NCBI GenBank assembly: GCA_017882555.1
Contig: JADGPH010000161.1
Location: forward strand, 1-8,322
Source: Thermoleophilia bacterium
GTDB lineage: Bacteria; Actinomycetota; Thermoleophilia; Miltoncostaeales; Miltoncostaeaceae
DNA length: 8,322 nt
Direction of reading: 5' to 3'
This document shows, piece after piece, positions 6,781 through 8,322 of this stretch. The notes under the pieces are model-generated. The model had not been told where the DNA came from, ran no database searches, and worked only from the letters and a program-made list of their open reading frames with translations. The translations under genes were made by a program, and so were the position numbers. Numbering within the stretch: position 1 is the stretch's first letter; each line of letters begins with the position of its first letter.

Positions 6781-8046
6781 ATGCCCAGCACGCTCCATGG
6801 CCGGATCTCGGCACGCCGGGATCGCCGTCACCTGAGCCCGTTGAACCCCATGTGGGTCGCCGTGCTCACGGGCCTCGTGGCCACCGTGGTCGGCATTCTG
6901 GTTGCGCTGCGCGGGTATACGCACACGGCCGCGCTCTGGGGCCTGCCCCTCTGGCAGGTGACCTACCACAGCGGCTTCATCCGTCGTGGGCTTGTCGGAA
7001 CGGTATTCCAGGGCCTGTTGGGCGGGCTCTCCGACACCCGGCAGGCGAGTGTGGTCGTGGCACTGGCACACGTCATGTTGCTTGTGCTGATCCTGTCCTT
7101 CGCGGCATGGCTTGCGGTGCTGGCATATCGCGCGCCGTCGCCGACCCACGCCATCGCATTCGGCCTGCTGGCACTTCCGATCATCGGGTCCTCACTGTTT
7201 CCCACCATGGCGTTCACCCCGGGGTACCTCGACTCGCTGATGTTGCTGTTCGCGATCGCCACTGCGGCGCTCTTGGCACAAAGGCAACTGTGGGCTGCCG
7301 GGTGCGTGGCCGCGATCGCCCCGTTCGCCCATGAAATGTTCGTGTATTTCTGGATTCCGCTCGCGGTGTTCGGGTTCTTCGTTGCGCAACGTCGAGACCT
7401 CCGACGACCGCTGTGGGCGACCCTCGTCCCGCTTGGGCTGCCGTTCATCGCCGGGCTCGTTGTGGTCGCAGCCACGTCGGCGACGGCGGCACACCGGGAG
7501 ATTGACCAACGCGTCACCGGGACGGCCATCTTCAAGGTGACCTTGCTCAAGCAGCAGTTCGGGCAAACCCTGTCATCAGCGCTTACGCGAATGGACCACA
7601 TCCAAGGGGCCTACTGGTGGCCGACCGAGCCGTTTGCACTCGTGTACTTCTGCTGGCCGGCCGTGCTCGCGGTGGTGCTCTACATGTTCTGGAGGCGGCT
7701 CCAGCTCGATGCCTGGGCGCGGGCGGCCTTAGCGCTTGCGCTGGTGTGCCCCTGGCTGATGCTCATGCTGGCCTGGGACCTGTCGCGACTCTTAGTGATG
7801 TCCAACGGCATGGTGCTGATCGTCATCCTGGGCCTCGAGTCCCAGTTCATCGCGCAGCCGCTGCCCCGGTTCCGACGCACAAGTCTGGGTCTGCTCGCGG
7901 CGGCGGGTATCGTCGAGACGGCGTTGCCGTTTCTCTACGCAAACTTTGACCTCTATAACACCTATCACCGTAACAACGGCCCGGTGCCGGTAGATCTCAT
8001 GCCCCTCATACGGCCCGTCATCGCGCGAATGTTTCACCTGCACTGA
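6781..8046 (+). CDS. Polytopic membrane protein of unknown function, copy 2
   Basis: 421-residue paralog of the gene before it. By hand count about 185 of the first 390 positions are identical (about 47%) with no gap; a 2-residue insertion near 391-397 (YNTYHRNNGP) is the only length change. Hydrophobic segments fall in the same places. Conserved motifs include WQVTYHSGFIRRGLVG (58-73), LPIIGS...GYLD (132-151), APFAHEMF (180-187), RVTGTAIF (244-251), YWWPTE (278-283), AWDLSRL (331-337) and the NNGP...LMPLIRP tail. The N-terminus is much more basic (RISARRDRR, 8-16) and diverges from copy 1, which would favour a cytoplasmic N-terminus by the positive-inside rule. ATG 6781 has AAGG 5 bases upstream. 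No family name or function can be given; the pair could form a heterodimer or act on related substrates. Confidence 0.87.
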   Translation: MPSTLHGRISARRDRRHLSPLNPMWVAVLTGLVATVVGILVALRGYTHTAALWGLPLWQVTYHSGFIRRGLVGTVFQGLLGGLSDTRQASVVVALAHVMLLVLILSFAAWLAVLAYRAPSPTHAIAFGLLALPIIGSSLFPTMAFTPGYLDSLMLLFAIATAALLAQRQLWAAGCVAAIAPFAHEMFVYFWIPLAVFGFFVAQRRDLRRPLWATLVPLGLPFIAGLVVVAATSATAAHREIDQRVTGTAIFKVTLLKQQFGQTLSSALTRMDHIQGAYWWPTEPFALVYFCWPAVLAVVLYMFWRRLQLDAWARAALALALVCPWLMLMLAWDLSRLLVMSNGMVLIVILGLESQFIAQPLPRFRRTSLGLLAAAGIVETALPFLYANFDLYNTYHRNNGPVPVDLMPLIRPVIARMFHLH

Positions 8047-8322
8047 CCCGGTTCCGACTGTTCGACAGCGGCGGATGACGAGCCCTCGGAGCGCGCGAGC
8101 GCTCCATCCAGGAAGGCTGCCGGCCCTCCGCCGCGACGGTTCCATCAGTGCGTCACCCGACGAGGGGCATGGCACACGCCACACCCCCGGCGACGCTAGC
8201 CCCCCAACGGCTGGGCGGTCCGCCCGACGACCGACACGTGGCCTGCGGCCACATGACCGCCGGCCCCGGCCGGGTGATCGGCGATCTGCCCCGGCGGCTC
8301 CGGGTATCGACCGACGATCACG
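8047..8322. other. 276-base right-hand end without an assignable gene
   Basis: Besides the terminator-like hairpin after the membrane gene, this stretch holds two small hairpins: GTGGCC/GGCCAC at 8238-8252 and CCGGC/GCCGG at 8260-8273. Two short frames run off the right edge. One is on the + strand from ATG 8169 (51 codons, beginning MAHATPPATL, with AGGGG too close to the ATG). The other is on the - strand, ending at a stop at 8196-8198 (42 codons, ending VGRTAQPLGG). Neither resembles a known protein and they overlap each other, so at most one is real. Confidence 0.4.
8088..8105 (+). terminator. GNRA-capped hairpin after the second membrane gene
   Basis: GGAGCGC (8088-8094) pairs perfectly with GCGCTCC (8099-8105) around a GCGA tetraloop, 41 bases after the stop. 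Seven base pairs closed by a GNRA loop make a very stable structure. There is no T-tract, so it is a U-less terminator or an mRNA end stabiliser. Confidence 0.45.

Noticed and set aside
6276..7334. Plus-strand frame of 352 codons bridging the two membrane genes
   Set aside because: It lies out of frame across two genes that align with each other along their full length; its translation is Arg/Pro/His-rich with no hydrophobic segments or motifs.

Overview
The window is GC-rich DNA with GTG as well as ATG starts, a strong G/C preference in third codon positions, and secreted proteins built from putative-Ig (He_PIG-like) repeats. This fits a high-GC Gram-positive bacterium, most likely Actinomycetota; the class cannot be fixed from the sequence alone. 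All five supported genes lie on the + strand. I saw no tRNA, rRNA, CRISPR array, insertion sequence or phage gene.

Region 1 (1-4333) holds a tandem pair of large secreted paralogs. The first is cut off by the left window edge and lacks its signal peptide; the second is complete. Both carry a roughly 300-residue N-terminal domain with six matching cysteines, a CAWHDY motif, a HEYAE motif and a downstream E-x-A-D-x-C motif. Both end in He_PIG-like domains. From memory the core resembles the plant EXORDIUM / phosphate-induced protein 1 family, which is of unknown biochemical function. The first copy also has two MBG/YGX-like domains that the second lacks. A 344-base gene-free stretch separates them.

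Region 2 (4501-5361) encodes an exported zinc N-acetylmuramoyl-L-alanine amidase (Amidase_3 fold) with all expected ligands but no recognisable cell-wall-binding domain. Its start is ambiguous.

Region 3 (5443-8046) is a second tandem duplication: two polytopic membrane proteins of 419 and 421 residues, about 47% identical by hand count and gap-free for 390 residues. They share a string of polar motifs that I cannot assign to a named family. Each gene is preceded by a matching 30-base leader (promoter-like TANNNT, GTTGCC, AGGT, ATG at identical spacing), so each may have its own promoter.

Region 4 (8047-8322) has a strong GNRA-capped hairpin and no assignable gene.

Taken together the window looks like a cell-envelope locus of pattern A-A'-amidase-B-B': secreted surface proteins, a peptidoglycan hydrolase and integral membrane proteins. 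Joint function is inferred from proximity only.
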